Position numbers and translations under genes: made by a program
The notes under the pieces: generated by a model
Database searches by the model: none
What the model was told of the DNA's origin: nothing
What the model saw: only the letters and a program-made list of their open reading frames with translations
NCBI GenBank assembly: GCA_045641605.1
Contig: JAZUHG010000040.1
Coordinates: 1 to 32,749, forward strand
From: Equivita sp045641605
Lineage (GTDB): Bacteria; Actinomycetota; Coriobacteriia; Coriobacteriales; Eggerthellaceae
DNA length: 32,749 nucleotides
Direction: 5' to 3'
Shown: one piece after another, positions 1 to 7,664 of the stretch
Numbering within the stretch: the first letter of the stretch is position 1
How the letters are laid out: every line of letters begins with the position of its first letter

Positions 1-408
1 TACAGCAGCCACAAGAGATTCGAAGACATTTTCAAGAGCACTCTTCAGTCCTATAATTCCAGTGCTTTGCTCAGATTTTCCAAATATAATCAAATCAGAA
101 AGGCCTAAGTCCTCTGCAATTTTTGCGAGATTCTCACCAGAAACAATCGCAACTCGCATGTGCGTCATCTTTCCTTCGTCCATATCTTCGTATTTCCTGA
201 AAATTGAAACAGACACAATTGCTTCTAAAATAGCATCTCCCAAAAACTCAAATCTTTCATAAGAGTATTGCAATGAGCAACCTTGAACTGCAGAAGGGTG
301 TGTTAATGCTTGAAGCAAAAGGCTCTTATCCTCAAAGGTGTATCCAAGTATCTCCTCGGCTTTTGCAAGTCTATCTAGATGATCATTAATTTTGATTGGA
401 TTTTCCAC
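1..408 (-). CDS. rnc: Ribonuclease III (partial, 3' end outside window)
   Basis: This is the N-terminal 136 residues of RNase III, the double-stranded-RNA endonuclease that matures rRNA and processes mRNA in the cytoplasm. The signature ERFEFLGDAILE is intact, containing the acidic residues that bind Mg2+ in this family; the dsRNA-binding domain would lie beyond the window edge. Translation starts at a GTG whose first base is the last base of the plsX TAG stop, so the two genes are translationally coupled. plsX-rnc adjacency is a common bacterial arrangement. No in-frame TGA occurs in the visible part. Identification is firm; only the length is unknown. Confidence 0.93.
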   Translation of the reverse strand, partial: MENPIKINDHLDRLAKAEEILGYTFEDKSLLLQALTHPSAVQGCSLQYSYERFEFLGDAILEAIVSVSIFRKYEDMDEGKMTHMRVAIVSGENLAKIAEDLGLSDLIIFGKSEQSTGIIGLKSALENVFESLVAAV

Positions 409-1418
409 TACTTAATGCCAGCCTTCTTAATCTCTTTTTCTATTGCTGCCACTACACCCTTCCTGGCGATGTTGGCAGTGCTTAAAATACCATTACAAAT
501 TGCTTTCGAAGACGAATTCCCATGCCCAACACAACATGCACCTTTTACACCGAAAAGCAATGCAGCGCCAATACTCTCTGGATCAAGATCAACTACCATC
601 TCTTTAAGCTTTGGTTTAACAAGCAAGGCACCAATCTTAGCACGTAAGCTACTTGTTAGCTTTTGCTTAATTTGAGACATCATCATTTTTAAGGTGCCTT
701 CCATAGATTTCAAAACCACGTTTCCGATAAATCCATCTGTAACAACGGCGTCGAACTTGCCGTTAACGATATCCCTACCTTCGGCATTTCCAGCAAATCC
801 CTTAAATTTATCTTTCAATAATTTATGGGTATCCTGTACAAATTGGCTACCTTTTGTGTCTTCTTCGCCAATATTAAGAAGTCCAACTTTAGGGCTTTTC
901 TTCTTGTTTACAGCCTTGCAATACGCAGAAGCCATTATCGCAAATTGCAAGAGATTCTCTGGTTTGCAATCTGCATTAGCACCCAAGTCACAAAATAGTG
1001 TCTTTTTGCCAGGCTTTGACGTTGGAATGCCAGTTGCAAGCATCGGCCTCAAAACACCCTTGATCCTGCCGGTAACTAAAGTAGCAGCTGCTAAGCAAGC
1101 CCCTGTGTTTCCTGCAGAATAAAAGCCATCGGCCTTTTTGTCTGCAACAGCCTTACACCCTTGTACAATGCTAGAATCTTTCTTCTTTCTAACGGCCATG
1201 GCAGGATGCTCGCCCATTTTAATTTCTTGCTCGCAAATAATAGGCTCACACCTGTCATTTTCCTCACAAAAAGGCTTAACAACCTTACCTGGACCACAAA
1301 GTAAAATGTTTAGATGATTGTCTGCTTTAAGCGCCTCTTGAACGCCATCAAGGACCACTCCTGGAGCTTTGTCCGCTCCAAGTGCGTCCACAGCAATAAA
1401 AACTTTCCCGCTTGACAT
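408..1418 (-). CDS. plsX: Phosphate acyltransferase PlsX
   Basis: PlsX makes acyl-phosphate from acyl-ACP, the first committed step of phospholipid synthesis by the PlsX/PlsY route; it is a peripheral protein of the inner membrane face. The 336-residue length is normal for the family. Recognisable segments are the N-terminal IAVDALGADKAPGVVLDG, HPAMAVRKKKDSS, and FYSAGNTGACLAAA near the middle. It starts at ATG 1418 with a modest AGG upstream, 21 bases after the rpmF stop, and overlaps rnc by one base. The order rpmF-plsX-rnc is typical of bacterial fatty-acid and phospholipid clusters. Confidence 0.95.
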   Translation of the reverse strand: MSSGKVFIAVDALGADKAPGVVLDGVQEALKADNHLNILLCGPGKVVKPFCEENDRCEPIICEQEIKMGEHPAMAVRKKKDSSIVQGCKAVADKKADGFYSAGNTGACLAAATLVTGRIKGVLRPMLATGIPTSKPGKKTLFCDLGANADCKPENLLQFAIMASAYCKAVNKKKSPKVGLLNIGEEDTKGSQFVQDTHKLLKDKFKGFAGNAEGRDIVNGKFDAVVTDGFIGNVVLKSMEGTLKMMMSQIKQKLTSSLRAKIGALLVKPKLKEMVVDLDPESIGAALLFGVKGACCVGHGNSSSKAICNGILSTANIARKGVVAAIEKEIKKAGIK

Positions 1419-1439
1419 GCGAAAAGACCTAATTTCAAA

Positions 1440-1619
1440 TTATTCAACATCTAAAATTTCACGTTTGTTGTAATAGCCACAATTTGGGCAAACGTGGTGT
1501 GGAAGTTTTGGCTCACCACACTGAGAACATGTTGATTTACCTGCTACTTTTACTTTGTCATTAGCACTTCTACGAGCTCTAGTAGCACTACGACCTTTTC
1601 TTTGCTTAGGTACTGCCAT
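1440..1619 (-). CDS. rpmF: 50S ribosomal protein L32
   Basis: L32 is a small zinc-binding protein of the large ribosomal subunit. The 59 residues start MAVPKQRKGRSATRARRSAN and carry two CxxC pairs (CSQC and CPNC) that form the zinc ribbon, so this is the zinc-containing paralogue type. I start at ATG 1619 rather than further upstream because GAGGTGAGA lies directly before it and MAVPK is the universal N-terminus. The NDKVKVAG...CSQCGEPKLPHHVCPNCG style recalls Coriobacteriia-like L32 proteins (from memory). The DUF177/YceD gene often found upstream of rpmF is missing; nnrD is there instead. Confidence 0.96.
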   Translation of the reverse strand: MAVPKQRKGRSATRARRSANDKVKVAGKSTCSQCGEPKLPHHVCPNCGYYNKREILDVE

Positions 1620-1702
1620 TAATCTCACCTCAGTTTAGCTTAAATTAACCTAATTAACGTAAGCGATATTCTACCAAATTCCAGGTAAAATTACACCAAA
1701 AA

Positions 1703-2566
1703 CTAATTAAAAAAGCTAAAAGATGCTGGAATATTATCAATTAAATCTTGAGCGTTAACAGAAACAAGATGGAGTTTTTCTGAAGCAATATTAGCGGCCT
1801 GTGCATGAATATTAGTCGCCAAAACGCACGCGTCAAAGTCGTCTACTTTTTGCTGACAACAAAGCCCAACCAAAATACCAGCCAAAACATCGCCGCTGCC
1901 CGCTTTTGCAAGGGCTGGGCTGCCCTTTTTCATCGCATAAATAGATTTACCATCACAAATAATTGTGTCTTGCCCCTTTAAAACACAAATGCATTTAAGC
2001 AAATTTGCTAGGTCGCAAGCAGCTTTCATCATGTCCTTATAAGTGATTTTTGAGTTCAAAATCGCCTCAGCTTCTCCTGTATGAGGAGTAATAATCGTCT
2101 TAAATTTGCTGTGTGACCTTGCAACAATAGCGTCTTGAACTTTTTTATTGACAAGCAAGCTCAAAGCTCCACCATCAATAATCACACTGGACTTTGCATT
2201 AAGCAAAACCTTCATCAATAAAGCCTCCGCACTAACATCGCCCGGCACAAAACCTGGCCCAATTACTCAAGCCGATGGGTGCTTAGAGACCCTTACAAAA
2301 TCAATATCTCCACAAGATGCAACAGGAATGCTCGGCGTATTAGCCGCTAACATTTCTGTAAGGCTTTTGTGGGTAAACAGTTTTGTATAACCGCTGCCAG
2401 ACCTCTCTGCTGCACACGAACATAATATAGCGGCCCCAGGATAACTTTTACTTCCGGCCACAACAAAGGAAGTTCCGCGCGTATATTTATTAGCGTCTTT
2501 TGAAGGTAAAAAGACAAGTTTAGAAATATCCTTTTTTGAATATTTAACAGATTTAATTTTGCTCAT
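1703..2566 (-). CDS. nnrD: ADP/ATP-dependent NAD(P)H-hydrate dehydratase (contains TGA=Trp)
   Basis: NnrD repairs damaged, hydrated NAD(P)H in a nucleotide-dependent reaction. The 287 residues have the ribokinase-like fold: FVVAGSKSYPGAAILCSCAA near the N-terminus, VIGPG in the first third, TPHTGEAEAIL, and KAGSGDVLAGILVGL with the catalytic-type GSGD near the C-terminus. The only interruption is TGA at 2267-2269 in SA[W]VIGPG, where AWVVGPG is usual in actinobacterial homologues. The protein is stand-alone and lacks the NnrE epimerase domain with which NnrD is often fused. ATG 2566 lies inside the end of acpS (14-base overlap), which indicates coupling. Confidence 0.9.
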
Positions 2567-3068
2567 CAAGAATTTTCTTTGCTTCTTTGAATTGCTTTTT
2601 TAGCTCAGCCATTGGGTCAATATTCTTCCTTAGAACCTCGCTTGGGAAAGAAGATTCTTCGGTAAGGGCAATAGCAAAACCAACTGCTTCGGTATTGGAA
2701 AAAGAAAGGGATATTGGAATATCTTTAACACCCTGTTCTTTAGAAAGCTCAAGGGCTCTCCCGCTTAAAACCACCGAAGGCTTACCCTTTTCGTCATGCA
2801 CGACCTCAATGTCTTTTGGAGAAATGCCTTCCGCAAAACCGCAGCCCAAAGCCTTTAAGACGGCTTCTTTTGCAGCAAAATGCGTGGCGTAATGTTCGAT
2901 ATTACGCTTACTTTTATTACAATAATTTATTTCGTCAGTGCTAAAAGTATGCTCTACAAAATTTGGAGTTCTCTCAATTATTTCTTTCATTCTAGAAAGA
3001 TCAACAATGTCAACACCTAAACCAACAGCGTTGTTATCTTCAATCTTTTTTGGGGTATCTTCAGTCAT
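2553..3068 (-). CDS. acpS: Holo-[acyl-carrier-protein] synthase
   Basis: AcpS transfers 4'-phosphopantetheine from CoA to apo-ACP, activating fatty-acid synthesis. The core has GLGVDIVDLSRM with the metal-binding Asp around residue 20, FAAKEAVLKALG with the second metal ligand Glu, and the C-terminal SLSFSNTEAVGFAIA. At 171 residues it is longer than the usual 120-130: there are about 15 extra N-terminal residues and a charged C-terminal tail of about 35 residues (PMAELKKQFKEAKKILDEQN). The stop of the upstream GlmU-like gene and this ATG share a base (TAATG). The tail is unexplained; its end overlaps the nnrD start. Confidence 0.92.
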   Translation of the reverse strand: MTEDTPKKIEDNNAVGLGVDIVDLSRMKEIIERTPNFVEHTFSTDEINYCNKSKRNIEHYATHFAAKEAVLKALGCGFAEGISPKDIEVVHDEKGKPSVVLSGRALELSKEQGVKDIPISLSFSNTEAVGFAIALTEESSFPSEVLRKNIDPMAELKKQFKEAKKILDEQN

Positions 3069-3733
3069 TATTTTTTCTCTATAATATTATCTGGAGACTT
3101 AAATATAGAATTTTCAGGAACAAATCCCCTAACGCAACTTGTTGGATAAACCATAGAGTTTCGGCCAATTACAGTTCCTGGATTCAAAACGCTATTGCAT
3201 CCAACTTCAACATTGTCTCCAAGAATAGCTCCAAACTTACGAAGACCAGTCTCGATATTTTCGCCATCTTTAGACTTAACAACAACATTGCTTTTATCAC
3301 TCTTTAAGTTAGAAGTTATTCCACCAGCTCCAATATGAGATTTGTAGCCAATAATAGAATCACCAATATAGTTAAAATGAGGAGTTTGCGAACCGTTAAA
3401 TAAAATCGCGTTTTTCAACTCACAAGAGTTACCTACTGTAGCACCGGCACCAACAATAGCGCTTCCTCTAATAAAAGCACATTGCCTAATTTCAGCGTCT
3501 TCGTCAATAATTAATGGTCCGTTTAGCGAAGCAGAATCAGCAACCTTTGCGCTCTTCGCAACTCATATGTCATCGCCAATTTGTTTAAACTTGTCTTTTG
3601 AAAGGCTTGGACCAATCTTTAAAATAAAATCTTTAATACCGCAAAGAACCTCTCAAGGATACTCGCATCCTTCAAAAAGTTCTTTGGCGATAGTTTGTTC
3701 TAAATCAAGTAAATCTGTGACTTTAACATTCAC
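3068..3733 (-). CDS. GlmU-like left-handed beta-helix acyltransferase (UDP-GlcNAc pyrophosphorylase-like; two TGA=Trp)
   Basis: This 221-residue protein matches only the C-terminal part of GlmU: a short helical N-terminal domain, then hexapeptide repeats (GDNVEVGCNSVLNPGTVIGR is a clear run) of a left-handed beta helix. Such stand-alone proteins are often named UDP-N-acetylglucosamine pyrophosphorylase, but the nucleotidyltransferase domain is absent, so acyltransferase or regulatory function is more likely. TGA at 3653-3655 (YP[W]EVL) and 3563-3565 (DDI[W]VA) are Trp; with TGA as stop only the last 116 residues would remain. The start is GTG 3733, preceded by TTAGGAGAATCGC that overlaps the glmM stop. 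Its place beside glmM and nagB supports an amino-sugar role. Confidence 0.82.
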
Positions 3734-3742
3734 GCGATTCTC

Positions 3743-5095
3743 CTAACTTACGATATGACCACATTTATCCATGGCATCAATTATATCGTCAACGGCTTTT
3801 TCACAAAGCTCGTTTGTGCTTGCCTCAGCCATAACTCTTACATAAGGTTCGGTTCCGCTAGGACGCACAAGTACCCTGCCGTCACCCTTGAGTCGCTCTT
3901 CAGCTTTATCAATAGAGGCAATAACAACTTCGTCAAGCAAAGTTTTTTCTTTATCATCAACCGTAACATTCTTTAACACTTGTGGGTAAACTGTCATTTT
4001 TGAAGCGGCTTGTTCCATGTCTTCGCCAAGCTCCAATAAAGAATCAACAGCAAGTAAGCTTGTTAGCATACCGTCGCCTGTTGTTGCATACTTACTAAAA
4101 ATAATATGACCCGATTGCTCACCACCCAAGCAATGACCATTTTCGGACATATTCTCGTAAACGTACTTGTCACCAACAGCGGTCTTTTCGTATTTGATAC
4201 CCATTTCGTCAAGGGCTTTATACAAACCGAAGTTACTCATAATGGTTGTGACCAAAACATCATTAGATAAGTTTCCTTCGTTTTTAAGTCTTCTTGCACA
4301 AAGCAACATAAGCTGATCTCCAGAAACAGGATTGCCTTTTCCATCACAAGCAAGACACCTATCTGCATCACCATCGAAGGCAAAGCCCATGTCATAGCCA
4401 TTATCTTTAACATATTTACAGAGCGAATCAAGATGAGTAGACCCGCATTCTACATTAATATTAACCCCATTAGGGTCATTATGAAGTACGTGCACATCCG
4501 CACCAAGATCCCTAAACAACTCACCCGCGAAATTACTTGCAGACCCGTTCGCGCAGTCAAGGGCAATCTTAAGACCGTCAAACGAATGAGACACACAAGA
4601 TTTTAAATGATCTATATATCTGATGTGTGCACTGTGAAAGCCCGAAGACTCACCTATTTCATCATTTTGAGCTAAAACAACTTTGTCTACACCAGCATCA
4701 ATATAATCTTCACACTTCTGGGTTGTTTCTTCATCAAGCTTCTCGCCTTCACAATTTAACACTTTAATGCCATTGTCCTGGTATGGGTTATGGCTGGCAG
4801 AAACCATTATTCCATAGTTAAAATCATACGATTTAGTAACGAAGGCAACTCCCGGAGTTGGAACAGTACCAAGAATATAAGCGTCGGCACCGGCGGAAGT
4901 TATTCCTGCAGCCAGAGCGTTTACAAACATATCGCCACTTTGTCTGGTGTCTTGACCGATAACAATTTTATTTTCCTTTTTAGCCTCGCTAGCAGCTAGC
5001 TGGCCAAAAAAAGAACCGATTAAAAAAGCATGATTGGAATTTAAGTCAACATTGGCTTGTCCACGAAAGCCATCCGTACCAAAATACTTTCCCAT
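3743..5095 (-). CDS. glmM: Phosphoglucosamine mutase
   Basis: GlmM converts glucosamine-6-phosphate to glucosamine-1-phosphate, feeding UDP-GlcNAc for peptidoglycan. The 450 residues begin MGKYFGTDGFRGQANVD. The phosphoserine loop MVSASHNPYQDNGIK places the catalytic Ser near residue 101, the Mg2+ loop FDGDADRC is in the middle third, and VRPSGTEPYVRVM near the C-terminus is the phosphate-binding loop. I start at ATG 5095 because the universal N-terminus begins there; a longer reading frame upstream runs into nagB. nagB ends 16 bases upstream and the GlmU-like gene follows 9 bases downstream, so the three form an amino-sugar unit. Confidence 0.95.
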   Translation of the reverse strand: MGKYFGTDGFRGQANVDLNSNHAFLIGSFFGQLAASEAKKENKIVIGQDTRQSGDMFVNALAAGITSAGADAYILGTVPTPGVAFVTKSYDFNYGIMVSASHNPYQDNGIKVLNCEGEKLDEETTQKCEDYIDAGVDKVVLAQNDEIGESSGFHSAHIRYIDHLKSCVSHSFDGLKIALDCANGSASNFAGELFRDLGADVHVLHNDPNGVNINVECGSTHLDSLCKYVKDNGYDMGFAFDGDADRCLACDGKGNPVSGDQLMLLCARRLKNEGNLSNDVLVTTIMSNFGLYKALDEMGIKYEKTAVGDKYVYENMSENGHCLGGEQSGHIIFSKYATTGDGMLTSLLAVDSLLELGEDMEQAASKMTVYPQVLKNVTVDDKEKTLLDEVVIASIDKAEERLKGDGRVLVRPSGTEPYVRVMAEASTNELCEKAVDDIIDAMDKCGHIVS

Positions 5096-5111
5096 ATTAT
5101 CACTTCCAGAA

Positions 5112-5831
5112 TTAAAGCAACTTAGCAGCGTCTTCGTCAACAAAAATTGTGACGTTTGGATGTAGCTGCAATACAGAAGCAGGACACATAGGATCAATAT
5201 CGCCATAGACTGCATTTCTGATAGCCTCAGCTTTGTTTTCACCTATTGCCATAAGAATAATATTTTGAGTATTCATAATGGTTCTCATTCCCATACAGAT
5301 TGCATGTGTTGGAACCTCATCAATATTGCCGAAGAACCTAGAGTTTACTTGACGTGTTTCTTGAGTTAGCTCAACAACATGAGTAAGGCTGTCAAAAGAT
5401 GTTCCTGGCTCATTAAATGCAATATGGCCATTTACTCCAATACCCAAAAGCTGAAGATCGATACCACCAGCTTGAGCAATGGCCCTGTCATAAGCCAACA
5501 AATCTTCAGTACTTGTTCTAAATCCATCAGGAACATATGTATTTCGAAGATCGATGTCTATATGATCGAACAACTTCTCCTGCATAAAATACCTATATGA
5601 TTGAGGATGCTCTACAGGTAGCCCACAATATTCATCTAAATTAAAAGTTTTAACATTTTTAAACGATACTTCCCCGTTGTTGTTTAGGCGAATTAGCTCC
5701 GCATATAAATCTTCAGGGGTTGAACCAGTAGCTAAGCCAAGCACAGCATTAGGTTTATTTTGGATAAAGCTAGCGTAACCCTGTGCGGCGGCTTCGGCAA
5801 TTTTTTGTCTAGAATCGACAATGACTTTCAT
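5112..5831 (-). CDS. nagB: Glucosamine-6-phosphate deaminase
   Basis: NagB reversibly converts glucosamine-6-phosphate to fructose-6-phosphate and ammonia. The 239 residues begin MKVIVDSRQKIAEAAA and contain GLATGSTPEDLYAEL (phosphate binding), TFNLDEY, and the catalytic GIGVNGHIAFNEPG, all in the family order. The length is close to the usual 240-260. ATG 5831 is chosen over an in-frame upstream start because GGAGGTAAGA lies immediately before it. It is the first gene of the minus-strand operon; an extended -10 promoter lies about 45 bases upstream. Together with glmM it controls the branch between glycolysis and cell-wall amino sugars. Confidence 0.94.
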   Translation of the reverse strand: MKVIVDSRQKIAEAAAQGYASFIQNKPNAVLGLATGSTPEDLYAELIRLNNNGEVSFKNVKTFNLDEYCGLPVEHPQSYRYFMQEKLFDHIDIDLRNTYVPDGFRTSTEDLLAYDRAIAQAGGIDLQLLGIGVNGHIAFNEPGTSFDSLTHVVELTQETRQVNSRFFGNIDEVPTHAICMGMRTIMNTQNIILMAIGENKAEAIRNAVYGDIDPMCPASVLQLHPNVTIFVDEDAAKLL

Positions 5832-5875
5832 TCTTACCTCCAATAATTGCTTCGTTTTAACTACGTTATCTGGAC

Positions 5876-5884
5876 ATTATATCA
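5876..5884 (-). promoter_or_regulatory. Extended -10 promoter for nagB operon
   Basis: Read on the minus strand this is TGATATAAT, an exact extended -10 (TGnTATAAT), 45 bases before the nagB ATG. No good -35 box stands 17 bases upstream, as expected for extended -10 promoters. It lies in the 96-base divergent region between nagB and mrp. Confidence 0.55.
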
Positions 5885-5892
5885 TTTTTTTA

Positions 5893-5901
5893 TGCTATTA
5901 T
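5893..5901 (+). promoter_or_regulatory. Extended -10 promoter for mrp-manA
   Basis: TGCTATTAT matches an extended -10 with one mismatch in the hexamer, 27 bases before the mrp ATG. It faces away from the nagB promoter, so the two operons diverge from overlapping control regions. Confidence 0.5.
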
Positions 5902-5927
5902 ACTGCCTACTTAAAAAAGGAGATTTC

Positions 5928-6785
5928 ATGTCTGATGAGTGCGAAAAAGAAAATTGTGGGTCTTGCAACCATGACTGTTCCAGCTGTGAGTCTTCGGATT
6001 CTTGCGGCCATAAGCCACCAGAAAAGCTAGTTCCTAATCAAAATTCGAACATTAAGCATGTTATTGGAGTTGTGTCTGGAAAAGGTGGTGTTGGAAAATC
6101 TTTGGTATGTTCCCTACTTGCCTCAAAGCTTAAAAAAGCTGGCCATAATGTTGGAATTTTAGATGCAGATGTCACAGGTCCAAGCGTACCAAAGCTCTTT
6201 GGTGTTGGCGGTCAAATTACTGCTACCGAAGACGCAATGAACCCTGCAGTAGAGAAAAACGGAATCAAACTAATTTCTGCGAACTTGATTCTTGATAATC
6301 CTGACAGCCCCGTTGCTTGAAGAGGTCCAGTTGTATCAGGTGCAATATCTCAGTTTTACAACATGACAAACTGGGGCGATATAGACTATTTACTTGTAGA
6401 CATGCCTCCAGGAACCTCCGATGTCTTCTTGACCGTAATGCAACTTTTACCAGTAGATGGCATAATTTGTGTGTCTACTCCCCAAGATTTAGTTGAGATG
6501 ATTGTTGGTAAGGCCATCAATCTTGCACGTATGATGGACATTGAAGTTTTGTCCTTGGTTGAAAACATGTCTTATTTCCAATGTCCAGACTGCAAAAAAA
6601 AGCATGAAATTTATGGCAATAGCAAGGCTGACGAAATATCTAAAAAGTATGGTATTTCCGCAATTGATAAATTGCCAATCGATCCAAATTTTACAAAATT
6701 GTGCGACGAAGGAAAGATCTTCGACGCAAATACAGATAGCTTGCTAAACGAAGCCTTTAAGGTTGTAGAAAAAATTAATGTGTAA
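5928..6785 (+). CDS. mrp: Mrp/NBP35-family Fe-S carrier P-loop ATPase (TGA=Trp)
   Basis: This ParA-like ATPase carries and delivers iron-sulfur clusters. Of 285 residues, 51-58 form the deviant Walker A GKGGVGKS; DYLLVDMPPGTSD is the switch/Walker B region; C219 and C222 (CPDC) form the CxxC that bridges a cluster between subunits. TGA at 6318-6320 gives VA[W]RGPVVSGAISQFY, where WRGP is strongly conserved in Mrp proteins. Unusually, the first 28 residues hold six cysteines (5, 10, 13, 17, 20, 26), including CxxCx5C, which recalls the ferredoxin-like N-terminus of NBP35. ATG 5928 follows AAAAAAGGAG. Its end overlaps the manA start by 8 bases. Confidence 0.92.
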
Positions 6786-7662
6786 AAATCACGAAATATT
6801 GTTCATGGAACCAGACTTCGTCCCTCTAATTTGAGGAAGCGAATCATGGGCGATTTCTGCATACAAAGACGCTTCGAGCATTGTTCGCTCTGGCAACTAC
6901 GAAGGCAAGGAACTTCGAAGCCTGTGAAGCAGCAATCCGGAGCTTTTTGGTAATTTAGCGAACAAAGAGTTCCCCCACCTAATAAAAACTATCGATGCAA
7001 AGATGGATTTAAGTGTTCAAGTACATCCCGATGATGCTTATGCACAAAAAGTTGAGGGCGAAGACTACGGCAAAAAGGAGTGCTGGTTTGTTCTTGATTG
7101 CGACAAAGACGCCACAATAATTATTGGTCATAAATGCTCAAATAAGGATGAAATGCAAGCTTGCATTCAAAATGACCAATGAAATAAGGTCCTTAACGAA
7201 ATCCCTATTAAGCCCGGAGATTTTTTCCTTATCGAGCCCGGAACAATTCACGCAATAAAAGGTGGAACCAAAATTTTAGAAACACAGCAAACAAGCGACT
7301 TGACCTATAGACTATATGATTATGGTCGATTAGAAAACGGCAAGCCTCGTGAGCTACACATCAGCAAAGCACTTGATGTAATTGACTTTTCTGGCAAGGA
7401 TGTAACCAACAATAATTTCAGCAATACTAAACAGGTAAAAACCTTAATGTGTAAATGCGACAAGTTTAGTGTTTACCTTCTAAACATAAACGGCAAAGAA
7501 AGCTTCACTCAAGACCAAAGCTATTTAAATTGTAGCGTGATTGAAGGAAGCGGCAAAATTGACGGTCAAGAAATCGTAAGTGGCGACAGTTTCATTCTTC
7601 CAAATAATTATGGCGAATTTCAAATTGAGGGAAATCTTAAACTAATAGTTTCGCACGTATAG
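6778..7662 (+). CDS. manA: Mannose-6-phosphate isomerase, class I (three TGA=Trp)
   Basis: ManA interconverts mannose-6-phosphate and fructose-6-phosphate using zinc. The 294-residue reading has the family signature: LI[W]GSESWAISA near residue 20, DLSVQVHPDDAYAQK with the zinc-binding QVHPDD, KKECWFVLDC, FFLIEPGTIHAIKGGT and a C-terminal cupin. TGA occurs at 6832-6834, 6925-6927 and 7180-7182; the first falls on the conserved Trp of IWGG-like motifs. With TGA as stop only the last 120 residues would be called. The ATG lies within the mrp stop region (ATGTGTAA). The gene converges on glyS, with only 2 bases between their stop codons. Confidence 0.9.
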
Positions 7663-7664
7663 TG

